Assembly: GCF_001043115.1 (NCBI RefSeq)
Contig: NZ_LFME01000003.1
Coordinates: 124,001-188,000 of the forward strand
DNA: 64,000 nt
Direction: 5' to 3'
DNA from: Xanthomonas sp. NCPPB 1128
Lineage (GTDB): Bacteria > Pseudomonadota > Gammaproteobacteria > Xanthomonadales > Xanthomonadaceae
Shown in pieces: positions 1 to 9,926 of this stretch. Both the position numbers and the translations under genes were made by a program. Position 1 is the stretch's first letter, and each line of letters begins with the position of its first letter. The notes under the pieces were generated by a model. That model was not told the origin of the DNA, searched no databases, and worked only from the letters and a program-made list of their open reading frames with translations.

Positions 1-2847
1 CGTTACCCACAGCGCTGCGGCGGCGCCGTCGACGCCATGCAGGCAGGTGGCGCGCGCATCGGCGGCCAGTTCGCCCAACCACTGTCGCCACTGCGGCTGC
101 GCGGCGGCCTCGTCCGTGCTCAGCACGCCGAGCGTGAGCAGCGCCTCGTGCATCTCGTCGCGGCTGCGCGGCTGCGGCCAGGCCTCCTCGCGCACGGCGG
201 CGATCGCCTGCGGATCCAACTGGCCCAGATCGTCGGCGCTGTCCGGATCCTGGTAGCGGCGGCTATTCACCGCCTGGGTCCGCCGCTCCTCCAGCGGGGC
301 GTCGTCGAGAAAGGCATAGGGCCGCGCGTCCAGCGCCTCGGCCGCCAGCGGCGAGGGCGCTGTCAGTTCGCGCGCCAGCACGCGCACCTCGCCAGCCTCG
401 ATGCCGCGCAGCAGTTGCAGCCAACCTGCGCTGTCCATCGCCTCGTCCAGGCAGTCGCGCAAGGTCTGCGCCACCAGCGGATGCTCGGGAATCTCGCGCT
501 CGCCGACCAGGTTCTCCGCGCAGGCCACCTGGTCGGGGAACACCGTGGCCAGCAGATCCTCGGACTTCATCCGCTGCAGTTGCGGCGCGACCTTGCGGCC
601 GCCGGTGAAGCGCGGCAATGCCAGCGCATTGGTGGCGTTCCAGCGCCAGCGCACGCCGAACAGCGGCGCGTCCAGCAGTGCCTGCACCAGCACGTCCAGC
701 GCCGAGGCGGCGCGCAGGTAACGCGCCACCTCGTCCAGGGCGAAGCTGTGCCGGGTCGACAGCGACAGTACGATCGCATCCTCGGTCGCGGCAGCCTGCA
801 GTTCGAAATTGAAGGTGCGGCAGAAGCGCTTGCGCAGGGCCAGGCCCCAGGCGCGGTTGATGCGGCTGCCGTAGACGCTGTGGATCACCAGCTGGGTACC
901 GCCGGTGGCGTCGAAGAAGCGCTCCAGCACGATGCACTGCTGGGTCGGCAAGGCGCCCAGCGCCGCATGCGCGCGGCCCAGGTAATCGACGATCTGCTGC
1001 GCGGCGGCGGCATCCAGCGCCAGTGGTCCGCACAGCCACTGCAACGCCTGCGCCGCCCCGCCCTGCTCCAACGCCTGTTGGACTTCGGCACGCAGCCGCG
1101 ACACGCCCAGCGACAAGGCGTCGCTGCGCCCGGGCGCTTCGCCGATCCAGAACGGGATGTTGGGCGGCGCACCGCGCGCGTCCTCCACCCGCACCCGCCC
1201 CGCTTCCACGCGCAGGATGCGGTAGCTGGCGTTGCCGAGCTGGAACACGTCGCCGCCCAGGCTTTCCACCGCGAAATCCTCGTTGACCGTGCCGATGGTC
1301 TGCGCCTGCGGCTCCAGCACCACGCTGTAGTCGCCGGTCTCGGGGATGGTGCCGCCGGAGGTGAGCGCCGCCATCCGCGCGCCGCGGCGCTGGCGCACGC
1401 GGCGATGTACCGCATCGCGATGCAGGTAGCCGGCGCGCGGCCCCAGCCGCGTGCTGAACCCTTCGCTGAGCATGCGCAGCACCGCGTCGAACTGCGCGCG
1501 CGGCAATCCCGCATACGGCCAGGCGCCACGCACCAGCGCGTACAGCGCGTCCTCCTCCCACTCCTGACAGGCCACCTCGGCGACGAGCTGCTGGGCGAGC
1601 ACGTCCAGCGGCGCATCGAGCATGCGCAGCGCATCCAGTTCGCCGCGGCGCACGCAATCCAGCAGGGCCGCGCACTCGACCAGGTCGTCGCGCGATTGCG
1701 GAAACAGCCGCGCCTTCGGCGTGCCGCCCACCGCATGCCCGGAACGGCCGGCCCGCTGCAGGAACGCGGCGATCGAACGCGGCGAGCCGAGCTGGCAGAC
1801 CAGGTCGACGTCGCCGATGTCCAGGCCCAGTTCCAGCGACGCGGTGGCCACCAGCACCTGCAGTTCGCCGGCCTTGAGCCGGCGCTCGGCGAGCAGCCGG
1901 GTCTCGCGCGCCAGGCTGCCGTGATGCGCCGCCACCGCTTGCGTGCCGAGCAGCTCGCCGAGATGCCGCGCGGTGCGCTCGGCCATGCGCCGGGTGTTGA
2001 CGAACACCAGGGTGGTGCGGTGCGCGCGCACCAGCTCGGCCAGGCGCGTATAGGCCTGCTGCCATTGGTCGGCGGACATGGTCACGCTGAGCGGCGTCGG
2101 CGGCACCTCCAGCGCCAGGTCGCGGGCACGTGCATAGCCGATGTCGACGATGGCGCAATCCGCCTCGCCGTCGTGCACCGCCGCGCTGCCGACCAGGAAG
2201 CGCGCGACCGCATCGATCGGCTTCTGCGTCGCCGACAGGCCGATGCGCAGCGGCGGTACCTCGCACAGATGCTGCAGGCGCTGCAGCGACAGCGCCAGAT
2301 GGCTGCCGCGCTTGTTCGCCGCCAGCGCATGGATCTCGTCGACGATCACCGTACGCACATGGCGCAGCGTCTCGCGTCCGGACACCGACCCCAGCAGCAC
2401 GTACAACGACTCGGGGGTGGTCACCAGCACGTGCGGCGGGCGCCGCCGCGCCTGCGCGCGCTCGCGCTGCGGCGTGTCGCCGGTGCGCACCGCGGTGCGG
2501 ATCTGCACATCCGGCAGGCCCAGTGCCGCCAGTTCGGCGCGAATGCCCTGCAGCGGCGCCTCGAGATTGAGCTGGATATCGTTTGAAAGCGCTTTCAGTG
2601 GAGAGACGTACAGCACCTGGGTGCGGTCCTGCAGGCCATCTTCGCGCAGGCCTTCGCGTACCAGCGCGTCCAGCGCGGCGAGAAATGCAGTGAGGGTCTT
2701 GCCGGAGCCGGTCGGTGCGGCGACCAGCGTATGCCGTCCGGCTTGGATCGCCGGCCATGCCGCCGCCTGCGCCGGCGTGGGCGCAGCGAAACGCTGTTCG
2801 AACCAGCGGGCAACGGCGGGATGGAAGCGCGTTTGCGCCAACGACAT
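1..2847 (-). CDS. lhr: Lhr-family DEAD/DEAH-box ATP-dependent helicase (3' end outside window)
   Basis: Superfamily 2 helicase of the long Lhr type, probably acting in DNA repair. The frame starts at ATG 2845-2847 with an AGGAG ribosome site about 5 bases upstream and stays open for 949 codons to the window edge, so the C-terminus is missing. Walker A APTGSGKT is at residues 44-51, the DEIH box at 170-173, followed by the SATQKP motif and the second RecA-like domain with the QRAGRSGH motif. Beyond about residue 870 the segment around [14 protein letters not shown] and [11 protein letters not shown] matches long Lhr proteins of about 1,400-1,500 residues rather than the shorter ligase-associated form; that is from memory of the family. 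The neighbour on the other side of its start is divergent, with a 530-base gap. Family is firm; the exact in vivo substrate is not shown. Confidence 0.9.
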   Translation of the reverse strand, partial: MSLAQTRFHPAVARWFEQRFAAPTPAQAAAWPAIQAGRHTLVAAPTGSGKTLTAFLAALDALVREGLREDGLQDRTQVLYVSPLKALSNDIQLNLEAPLQGIRAELAALGLPDVQIRTAVRTGDTPQRERAQARRRPPHVLVTTPESLYVLLGSVSGRETLRHVRTVIVDEIHALAANKRGSHLALSLQRLQHLCEVPPLRIGLSATQKPIDAVARFLVGSAAVHDGEADCAIVDIGYARARDLALEVPPTPLSVTMSADQWQQAYTRLAELVRAHRTTLVFVNTRRMAERTARHLGELLGTQAVAAHHGSLARETRLLAERRLKAGELQVLVATASLELGLDIGDVDLVCQLGSPRSIAAFLQRAGRSGHAVGGTPKARLFPQSRDDLVECAALLDCVRRGELDALRMLDAPLDVLAQQLVAEVACQEWEEDALYALVRGAWPYAGLPRAQFDAVLRMLSEGFSTRLGPRAGYLHRDAVHRRVRQRRGARMAALTSGGTIPETGDYSVVLEPQAQTIGTVNEDFAVESLGGDVFQLGNASYRILRVEAGRVRVEDARGAPPNIPFWIGEAPGRSDALSLGVSRLRAEVQQALEQGGAAQALQWLCGPLALDAAAAQQIVDYLGRAHAALGALPTQQCIVLERFFDATGGTQLVIHSVYGSRINRAWGLALRKRFCRTFNFELQAAATEDAIVLSLSTRHSFALDEVARYLRAASALDVLVQALLDAPLFGVRWRWNATNALALPRFTGGRKVAPQLQRMKSEDLLATVFPDQVACAENLVGEREIPEHPLVAQTLRDCLDEAMDSAGWLQLLRGIEAGEVRVLARELTAPSPLAAEALDARPYAFLDDAPLEERRTQAVNSRRYQDPDSADDLGQLDPQAIAAVREEAWPQPRSRDEMHEALLTLGVLSTDEAAAQPQWRQWLGELAADARATCLHGVDGAAAALWVT

Positions 2848-3378
2848 GCGGTCTCCTATAGCGCCGACATGCGGCGCGCCGGCGATGCCACCTGTGCGCA
2901 TTGTCCACGCGACTGTCTCGCGCCATCGCCTCGGCAATGAAAATGGTGACGTTATCCAGGTAATCAAGCGCATCCACGCGCGAGCGCTTTTTTAGGGATT
3001 TTCCCATTAAGCGTTCATCGATCCACATAATGTCTACAACTCGCGCCGCGCAGCGCGGTTATGTTGTCGACGGCATCACGTATCTCGGCCTAGCGTTTGC
3101 GAAACACGCACGAGCTTCGTTTCTGGGAACGGAATGCGGCACGGCAACACCAGCGAACAATGGCATCGCCCATCACGCGCGCGGGACGCTCCACACCCCG
3201 CGCACGCGATCGCGGCGGCACGCGTTCGGGTCGCCTCCGCCCGTCCCCTTCGATGTCGACCTGCCGTCGCCTCATGGCGTGCGGCAGCGATGGCGGCGGC
3301 ATCCGCCACCGGGTCCTGCATTGCCGGACTGCGCATGCGTTGCACCTCTCCACCCGCCATCGCCAAGGAGCATCACCA
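2848..3378. other. Divergent intergenic region, no gene seen
   Basis: About 530 bases between the helicase start (minus) and the DUF3175 start (plus). Several frames are open here, but none has a recognisable product or a good ribosome site, and their composition reads as G+C-rich shadow. The stretch 2938-3040 is less G+C-rich than its surroundings and is the likeliest place for promoters. No clear promoter hexamers or operators were identified. Confidence 0.5.
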
Positions 3379-3708
3379 ATGGCACAGAGCAGACCGTACC
3401 TGACCACCAGTAACGATCTGAGCCAGCGCCGCAACAGCGACGCGCCGCAATCGCTCGGCGTCGCGCCGACCGTCTTCGAAGGCCACGATCCGGCCGCGAT
3501 CGCACGTGCGCTCAAGCAGTCGGCCGACCTGCACGCACGCCGTCGCACCGGTCCGTATCGCTCGGCCATGTCGATGCTGACCTTCTACATCAATCGCGCC
3601 GGCGATCAGTTGTCAGAGCAGCGTCGCCAGATCCTGGAGCAGGCCAAGGACGAGTTGCGCAGCCTGTACGGCAAACCGCGCAAGGGCGACGCCGGCGACA
3701 GAGCGTAA
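3379..3708 (+). CDS. DUF3175 family protein
   Basis: Small basic cytosolic protein of 109 residues with no known reaction. The core PYRSAMSMLTFYINRAG, followed by QILEQAKDELRSLYGK, is the signature I associate with DUF3175, as is the preceding PAAIARALKQSADLHARRRT. ATG 3379 has AAGGAG about 10 bases upstream, which decides the start; the frame is open further upstream but without a ribosome site. It stands alone between the divergent helicase and the GAF-EAL gene 100 bases downstream, so context gives no role. No signal peptide or membrane segment is visible. Family assignment is by remembered motif; the function is unknown. Confidence 0.8.
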   Translation: MAQSRPYLTTSNDLSQRRNSDAPQSLGVAPTVFEGHDPAAIARALKQSADLHARRRTGPYRSAMSMLTFYINRAGDQLSEQRRQILEQAKDELRSLYGKPRKGDAGDRA

Positions 3709-3811
3709 GGCGCTCGCGCAGCGTGATGGAGCGATCAGTTCCGCACGCTGCCTACGCCACGCGCATGCCACCCGATTGCCGTCCTCCGACGCATTGCCAC
3801 ATGATGCGGAC

Positions 3812-5155
3812 ATGGCCAAGGCATCCGACACTTCGGAGCTCATCCAGCACACCACCGCCGCGACGCAGGACGACGCGGCGCTGCTGTCGCGCATCATCCT
3901 GGCGCAGGGCGAGATCGCCGCGGCCGGCGGCGATCCGCTGCAAGTGGTGGACGTGGTCACCCGCCGCGCACAGGAGCTGACCCGCTCCAACGGCGCGGTG
4001 GTGGAGATGTGCGACGGCACGGACATGCTGTACTGGTCGGCCAGTGGCGTCGCCGAGCGCCATCTCGGCCTGCGCCTGCCCAGCAGCGGCAGCCTGTCGG
4101 GGCTGTGCATGCGGACGGGACAGGTCCTGCGTTGCGACGATTCGGAAATCGATCCGCGGGTCGACCGCGACGCCTGCCGCCGCATCGGCCTGCGCTCGAT
4201 GCTGGTGGTGCCGCTGCGCTACGGCGACCGCAGCATCGGCGTGCTCAAGGTGCTGGCGCCGCAACCCGACGCCTACAGCGCGCAGGACGTGCGCACGCTG
4301 GAACTGCTGGCGACCCTGGTCGGGGCGACGCTGGCGCTGGCGATGGACCGCGCCGCGCTGCAGACCGACGTCGCGCGCCGCCAGGACGTGGAGAAACACG
4401 CGTTCCGCGAGAAGGCCGCGATCGCCACCCGCATCCGCGAGACCATCGCCGATGCGCGCCTGCAGATCGTGACCCAGCCGGTGCTGGCGCTGGCATCGCA
4501 GCGCATCGTCGGCGTGGAGGCGCTGTCGCGCTTTCCGGCCAATCCGGCATTGCCGCCGCTGCGCTGGTTCGACGACGCGAGCCGGGTCGGGCTGGCACTG
4601 GAGCTGGAACTGGCCGCCGCGCGCAAGGCACTGGAACTGCTGGCGCAATTGCCGGCGCCGCTGTACCTGGCGATCAACGTGTCCGCGCCGACGCTGCTGC
4701 ATCCGCAACTGCAGGCGCTGCTGCACGGCCACGATCTGTCGCGGATCGTGCTGGAGATCACCGAGCAATTGCAGGCGCCCGACTATCCGCGCCTGTCCGA
4801 GCACATCGGCCTGCTGCAGCGGCAGGGCCTGCGCATCGCCCTGGACGATGCCGGCACCGGCTTCGCCAGCCTGCGCCACCTGCTGCACCTGGCGCCGGAC
4901 ATCATCAAGCTGGACCTGACCCTGACCCGTGGCATCGACGCCGAACCGCGCCGGCAGCGGCTGGCGATGGCGATCCTGTCCTTCGCCGCGGAAACCAATG
5001 CCGACGTGGTGGTCGAAGGCATCGAGACCGAGAGCGAACTGGCGACGCTGCAGGCGCTGGGCGCGCGTTACGGCCAGGGCTACCAGCTCGCCCACCCCGG
5101 GCCGCTGTCGGCGCATCTGGCACGCTATCCGGCGATCAGCGACGGCGTCGGCTGA
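3812..5155 (+). CDS. GAF-EAL cyclic-di-GMP phosphodiesterase
   Basis: Predicted soluble enzyme of 447 residues that hydrolyses cyclic-di-GMP to pGpG. A GAF sensor domain spans about residues 20-180, and the EAL domain about 210-440. EAL signature residues are all present: VEALSR (Glu about 236), the Asn of INVS, LEITE (Glu about 315), DDAGTG (Asp about 345-346), IKLD (Lys about 366) and VVEGIE (Glu about 402). Loop 6 reads DDAGTG instead of the more usual DDFGTG, but the acidic pair is kept, so activity is likely. There is no GGDEF domain. The first ATG is 3812; a TTG at 3776 would add 12 residues, and neither has a convincing ribosome site. A decayed copy of its C-terminal coding end lies about 110 bases downstream. 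Confidence 0.88.
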   Translation: MAKASDTSELIQHTTAATQDDAALLSRIILAQGEIAAAGGDPLQVVDVVTRRAQELTRSNGAVVEMCDGTDMLYWSASGVAERHLGLRLPSSGSLSGLCMRTGQVLRCDDSEIDPRVDRDACRRIGLRSMLVVPLRYGDRSIGVLKVLAPQPDAYSAQDVRTLELLATLVGATLALAMDRAALQTDVARRQDVEKHAFREKAAIATRIRETIADARLQIVTQPVLALASQRIVGVEALSRFPANPALPPLRWFDDASRVGLALELELAAARKALELLAQLPAPLYLAINVSAPTLLHPQLQALLHGHDLSRIVLEITEQLQAPDYPRLSEHIGLLQRQGLRIALDDAGTGFASLRHLLHLAPDIIKLDLTLTRGIDAEPRRQRLAMAILSFAAETNADVVVEGIETESELATLQALGARYGQGYQLAHPGPLSAHLARYPAISDGVG

Positions 5156-5240
5156 GTGCGTCCACCGCGGGCGCGGCACTGGTCCCTGTTCGGCATCATC
5201 CCCGACAAGGCATTGCCATAGATCCTCATCCCGGCCTGGT

Positions 5241-5261
5241 CGCGGCTGAAGCCGCTCCTAC
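5241..5261 (-). repeat. GTAG-type REP element
   Basis: Reading on the minus strand, GTAGGAGCGGCTTCAGCCGC: a GTAG foot followed by the short palindrome GCGGCT-TC-AGCCGC. The same unit recurs at 5391, 43571 and 53583. It sits immediately before the EAL-like remnant at 5268. Confidence 0.75.
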
Positions 5262-5267
5262 GAAAGC

Positions 5268-5364
5268 GTGCGCTACGGGCAGCGCGACATCACCCTCGCC
5301 GACCCTGGGCCGCTGTCAGCGCACCTGCAGATGCGCTCCAGCGATCGCTGACAGCCTCGGCTAA
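5268..5364 (+). pseudogene. Decayed duplicate of the 3' end of the GAF-EAL gene
   Basis: Read from 5268 the DNA encodes VRYGQRDITLADPGPLSAHL and then a stop at 5349-5351. The C-terminus of the upstream EAL protein contains ARYGQGYQLAHPGPLSAHL. At DNA level the match continues past the stop: both copies end in similar bases around CGGCGTCGGCTGA versus CAGCCTCGGCTAA. Only about the last 30 codons are recognisable, and there is no own start or catalytic region, so it cannot be functional. Either a tandem duplication of the gene end or the remains of a second EAL gene would explain it. Confidence 0.72.
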
Positions 5365-5390
5365 GTCGCGGGCCAACGCTCCGTCACCCT

Positions 5391-5418
5391 GTGCAGGAGC
5401 GGCTTCAGCCGCGACGGG
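5391..5418 (+). repeat. GTAG-type REP element (variant foot)
   Basis: Contains AGGAGCGGCTTCAGCCGCGA, the same palindromic core as the copy at 5241 but in the opposite orientation and with GTGC in place of GTAG. Together with the 5241 copy it brackets the EAL-like remnant. Confidence 0.65.
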
Positions 5419-5468
5419 ACGTCACCGTTGACACCCCGTCGCGCCTGCGCAAACGCCAGGCAAGAAAA

Positions 5469-5492
5469 AAGCGGGCGAAAAGCCCGCTTTTT
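5469..5492 (-). terminator. Intrinsic terminator after pnp
   Basis: Stem GCGGGC with loop GAAAA and stem GCCCGC at 5471-5487, flanked by A-run and T-run on both sides, 28 bases beyond the pnp stop codon. The symmetric A/T tails would allow it to work on either strand. Confidence 0.85.
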
Positions 5493-5519
5493 CCTGAGAC
5501 GACGCTGGCAGCGTGCGGC

Positions 5520-7628
<2,109 letters not shown>

Positions 7629-7745
7629 GGGGTTTCCTTGGATGATGCTGTCTGCAAATGGACCGCTGACGGCCCATGCCGCTGGCGGGTGGCCGGGAGG
7701 ATCCGGCCGGTGGCGCGGAGCGATCCCCGGGCCACGGTACTACCC

Positions 7746-7778
7746 AAAACAAAACCGCGGCGCATCGCTGCGCCGCGG
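7746..7778 (-). terminator. Hairpin terminator between rpsO and pnp
   Basis: Perfect 10-bp stem CCGCGGCGCA / TGCGCCGCGG with loop TCGC at 7755-7778, followed on the minus strand by GGTTTTGTTTT. It lies 14 bases after the rpsO stop and 118 bases before pnp. It may be leaky, since pnp is normally also read from rpsO. Confidence 0.8.
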
Positions 7779-7792
7779 TGGGGTTCGTTGCC

Positions 7793-8053
7793 TCAGCGAC
7801 GCAGGCCGAGCTTCTCGATCAGCGCCTTGTAGCGCTCGCCATCCTTCTTCTTCAGATAGTCGAGCAGGCTGCGGCGGCGGTTGACCATCTGCAGCAGGCC
7901 GCGGCGGCTGTGGTGATCCTTCTTGTGGGTCTTGAAGTGGCCGGTCAGCAGTTCGATGCGGGCGGTCAGCAAGGCGACCTGGACTTCCGGCGAACCGGTG
8001 TCGGCAGCGCCGCGCTTGTTTTCTTCGATGACTTTCTGGGTGTCGATGGACAT
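7793..8053 (-). CDS. rpsO: 30S ribosomal protein S15
   Basis: Primary 16S rRNA-binding protein of the small subunit platform. Full length at 86 residues, with the S15 motifs [20 protein letters not shown] and [19 protein letters not shown]. The ATG at 8053 has GAGAAAAAT upstream as a modest ribosome site. It lies between truB and pnp, the order found in E. coli, and is followed by a hairpin terminator at 7755-7778. S15 in other bacteria represses its own translation by binding its leader; the 200 bases upstream contain no structure I can assign with confidence. Confidence 0.98.
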   Translation of the reverse strand: MSIDTQKVIEENKRGAADTGSPEVQVALLTARIELLTGHFKTHKKDHHSRRGLLQMVNRRRSLLDYLKKKDGERYKALIEKLGLRR

Positions 8054-8256
8054 GGGATTTTTCTCTGAGATGCGGGGCCGGCAGGAACGTGCAGAGGACG
8101 CACCGCCTGGCTCGCCGATTGCGAAGGATTGCGCCGGAGCGCAGCGTGCCGGAAAGGCCGCGAAATTGTACCGGCCTCGGCTCGGGGGAACAAGGTGTTA
8201 AGACAGCGTCATGACTGAACGACAGTCAGGCAACACCCGGCGCGACCGCATCGCGG

Positions 8257-9183
8257 TCACGGATTGAACATGCGCTGCGGCGCCAGCAGCCCGCTGGCAT
8301 CGACCTGGCCCAGGCCCAGCGGGATGCCGTCGGCGTCGAACACCGCGGCCAGGCCGGGCGCCCAGGCCGGGTCGCGCAGGCGCTGGCCCATGCGAAAGCG
8401 CTGCGCCGCAGCAGGCTCCAGGCGCAGCGGCGGGAAATCGGCCAGGCCCGCGGCCAGGGGCAGCACCAGCGCCTCCAGTGCCGCCGGATCCTGCGCGGCC
8501 AGGCGCTGCAGCTGCTCCAGGGTGACCATCTGCGGGTTGCGGAACGGTTCCACCCACAGCCGCCGCAGCGCGACGATGTGCGCACCGCAGCCCAGCGCTT
8601 CGCCCAGGTCGCGGGCCAGGCTGCGGATGTAGGTGCCGGACCCGCAAGCCACGTGCAGGCGCAGGCGGTCGCCGGCGTGGGCGAGCACGTCGATCGCGTG
8701 CACCTCGACCTCGCGCTCAGGTGCCTCGATCGCCTCGCCGCGGCGCGCCTTGACGTACAGCGGCTCGCCGCCCTGCTTGAGCGCGGAGTAGATCGGCGCG
8801 CGCTGGCGGATGCGCCCGCGCAATGGTGCCAGCGCGGCCTCCAACGCCGCCGCATCCAGCGCCGGCACCGGCCGGGTCCGCAGCACGGCGCCCTCGGCAT
8901 CGTCGCTGTCGGTGGTGACGCCGAGCACGACCTCCGCTTCGTAGGCCTTGGCTGAGCCGAGCAGCAGCCCGGCCAGCTTGGTCGCCTCGCCGAAGCACAG
9001 CGGCAGCAGCCCGGTGGCGAGTGGATCCAGGCTGCCGGTGTGGCCGCCCTTCTCCGCACGGAACAGCCGCCGCGCCGCCTGCAGCGCCGCGTTGGAACTC
9101 ATGCCGATCGGCTTGTCGAGCAGCACGATGCCATCGAGGCGACGGAAGACGATGCGGGGCAGGCGCGGGCCGAAGACGGGCAT
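8257..9183 (-). CDS. truB: tRNA pseudouridine(55) synthase
   Basis: Makes pseudouridine 55 in the T-loop of tRNAs. The protein has 308 residues, normal for Tru[15 protein letters not shown] opens the fold, and [12 protein letters not shown] carries the catalytic Asp. A C-terminal PUA-like part ends in [14 protein letters not shown] 9183 is chosen because the preceding 50 bases contain G-rich heptad repeats rather than coding sequence, and orthologues start near [10 protein letters not shown]. The gene sits between rbfA and rpsO as in other Gammaproteobacteria. The stop codon falls within a short hairpin (8241-8259) that lacks a T-run. Confidence 0.97.
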   Translation of the reverse strand: MPVFGPRLPRIVFRRLDGIVLLDKPIGMSSNAALQAARRLFRAEKGGHTGSLDPLATGLLPLCFGEATKLAGLLLGSAKAYEAEVVLGVTTDSDDAEGAVLRTRPVPALDAAALEAALAPLRGRIRQRAPIYSALKQGGEPLYVKARRGEAIEAPEREVEVHAIDVLAHAGDRLRLHVACGSGTYIRSLARDLGEALGCGAHIVALRRLWVEPFRNPQMVTLEQLQRLAAQDPAALEALVLPLAAGLADFPPLRLEPAAAQRFRMGQRLRDPAWAPGLAAVFDADGIPLGLGQVDASGLLAPQRMFNP

Positions 9184-9190
9184 GGGATGC

Positions 9191-9231
9191 GGGCGGGAAT
9201 TGGGGATTGGGGATTCGGGATTGGCGAATCC
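9191..9231 (-). repeat. GGGGATT heptad repeat, G-rich on the plus strand
   Basis: Tandem 7-base units (GGGGATT, GGGGATT, CGGGATT) just upstream of truB. The G-runs at 9191-9193, 9195-9197, 9202-9205, 9209-9212 and 9217-9219, with loops of at most 4 bases, fit the canonical G-quadruplex pattern on the non-template strand. An inverted copy lies at 9893-9922 on the other side of rbfA. Confidence 0.75.
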
Positions 9232-9400
9232 GGCATCTACCGGGCGCTTGCGAGCGACACAGGCAGATAGCGAAGGCACGCACAACAGCGGGCCGGTTGC
9301 GGATGAAGCAGCGCCGCGATCGCGGCGGCGGTGCGAAACGCTTGCGTTCGATGTTTCCGTTCGCGCAGCAGACGCCGATGCCGGAGCATCGGCGGTGGAC

Positions 9401-9814
9401 TCAGTCCTTGCGCGGCGTTGCTTCGCCGTCGTCGGCGGCACGACCGTCGTCGTCCTGACCCTGCTGCAGTTCCGGCATGTCGCGCAGCAGATTGTCGATG
9501 CGCTCGCCGCGATCGACCGAATCGTCGTAGTGGAAGTGCAGTTCGGGCACATGGCGCAGCTTCATCGCCCGCGCCAGTTCGCTGCGCAGCTGCGGCGCCA
9601 GCTCCTTCAGGCCCTTGACCGCCTCGGCCGAGCGCTCCTGCATCAGCGCGGTGACGAACACCTTTGCATGGGCCAGATCGCGGGTGACTTCGACGTCGGA
9701 CACGCTGACCGACGGCAGGCCATGATCGCGCACGGCCGCATGCACGATCGTGCCGAGGTCGCGACGGATCTGCGCAGACACGCGATCGGTACGGTGAAAG
9801 GATTTGGTGGGCAT
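9401..9814 (-). CDS. rbfA: 30S ribosome-binding factor A
   Basis: Assembly factor that binds the maturing 30S subunit near the 16S 5' end and is needed for cold growth in E. coli. It has 137 residues with the RbfA fold, including [17 protein letters not shown] at the N-terminus and [20 protein letters not shown] toward the end. The C-terminal 20 residues are acidic and probably disordered. ATG 9814 fits the family start MPTKSFHR; an in-frame upstream extension exists but is outside the conserved region. It lies between infB and truB, with unusually long spacers of 112 and 217 bases that carry repeat elements. Confidence 0.96.
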   Translation of the reverse strand: MPTKSFHRTDRVSAQIRRDLGTIVHAAVRDHGLPSVSVSDVEVTRDLAHAKVFVTALMQERSAEAVKGLKELAPQLRSELARAMKLRHVPELHFHYDDSVDRGERIDNLLRDMPELQQGQDDDGRAADDGEATPRKD

Positions 9815-9892
9815 GACTGAAGCTCTCTCTTTTGCAAAGACGGGAGCGGGAGAGACTCGCAAAAGCGACACGCACGTAGCGCACCGCTTTTA

Positions 9893-9922
9893 CGAATCCC
9901 CAATCCCGATTCCCGAATCCCG
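9893..9922 (+). repeat. GGGGATT heptad repeat, C-rich on the plus strand
   Basis: CGAATCCCCAATCCCGATTC and a further CCCGAATCCCGG unit directly after the infB stop codon. This is the reverse complement of the family copy at 9191, so rbfA is bracketed by an inverted pair. Confidence 0.72.
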
Positions 9923-9926
9923 GCTC

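Noticed and set aside
37-2586. Long plus-strand frame of about 850 codons, antisense to the helicase
   Set aside because: Arg/Gln/Ala/His-rich with no domain; it mirrors the codon pattern of the Lhr helicase on the other strand, where intact motifs are found.
3097-3378. N-terminal extension of the DUF3175 protein by 94 codons
   Set aside because: No similarity or ribosome site; AAGGAG sits exactly before ATG 3379.
8241-8259. Hairpin at the truB stop codon as an intrinsic terminator
   Set aside because: Stem has a wobble pair and no T-run follows; rpsO is close behind and is expected to be co-transcribed.
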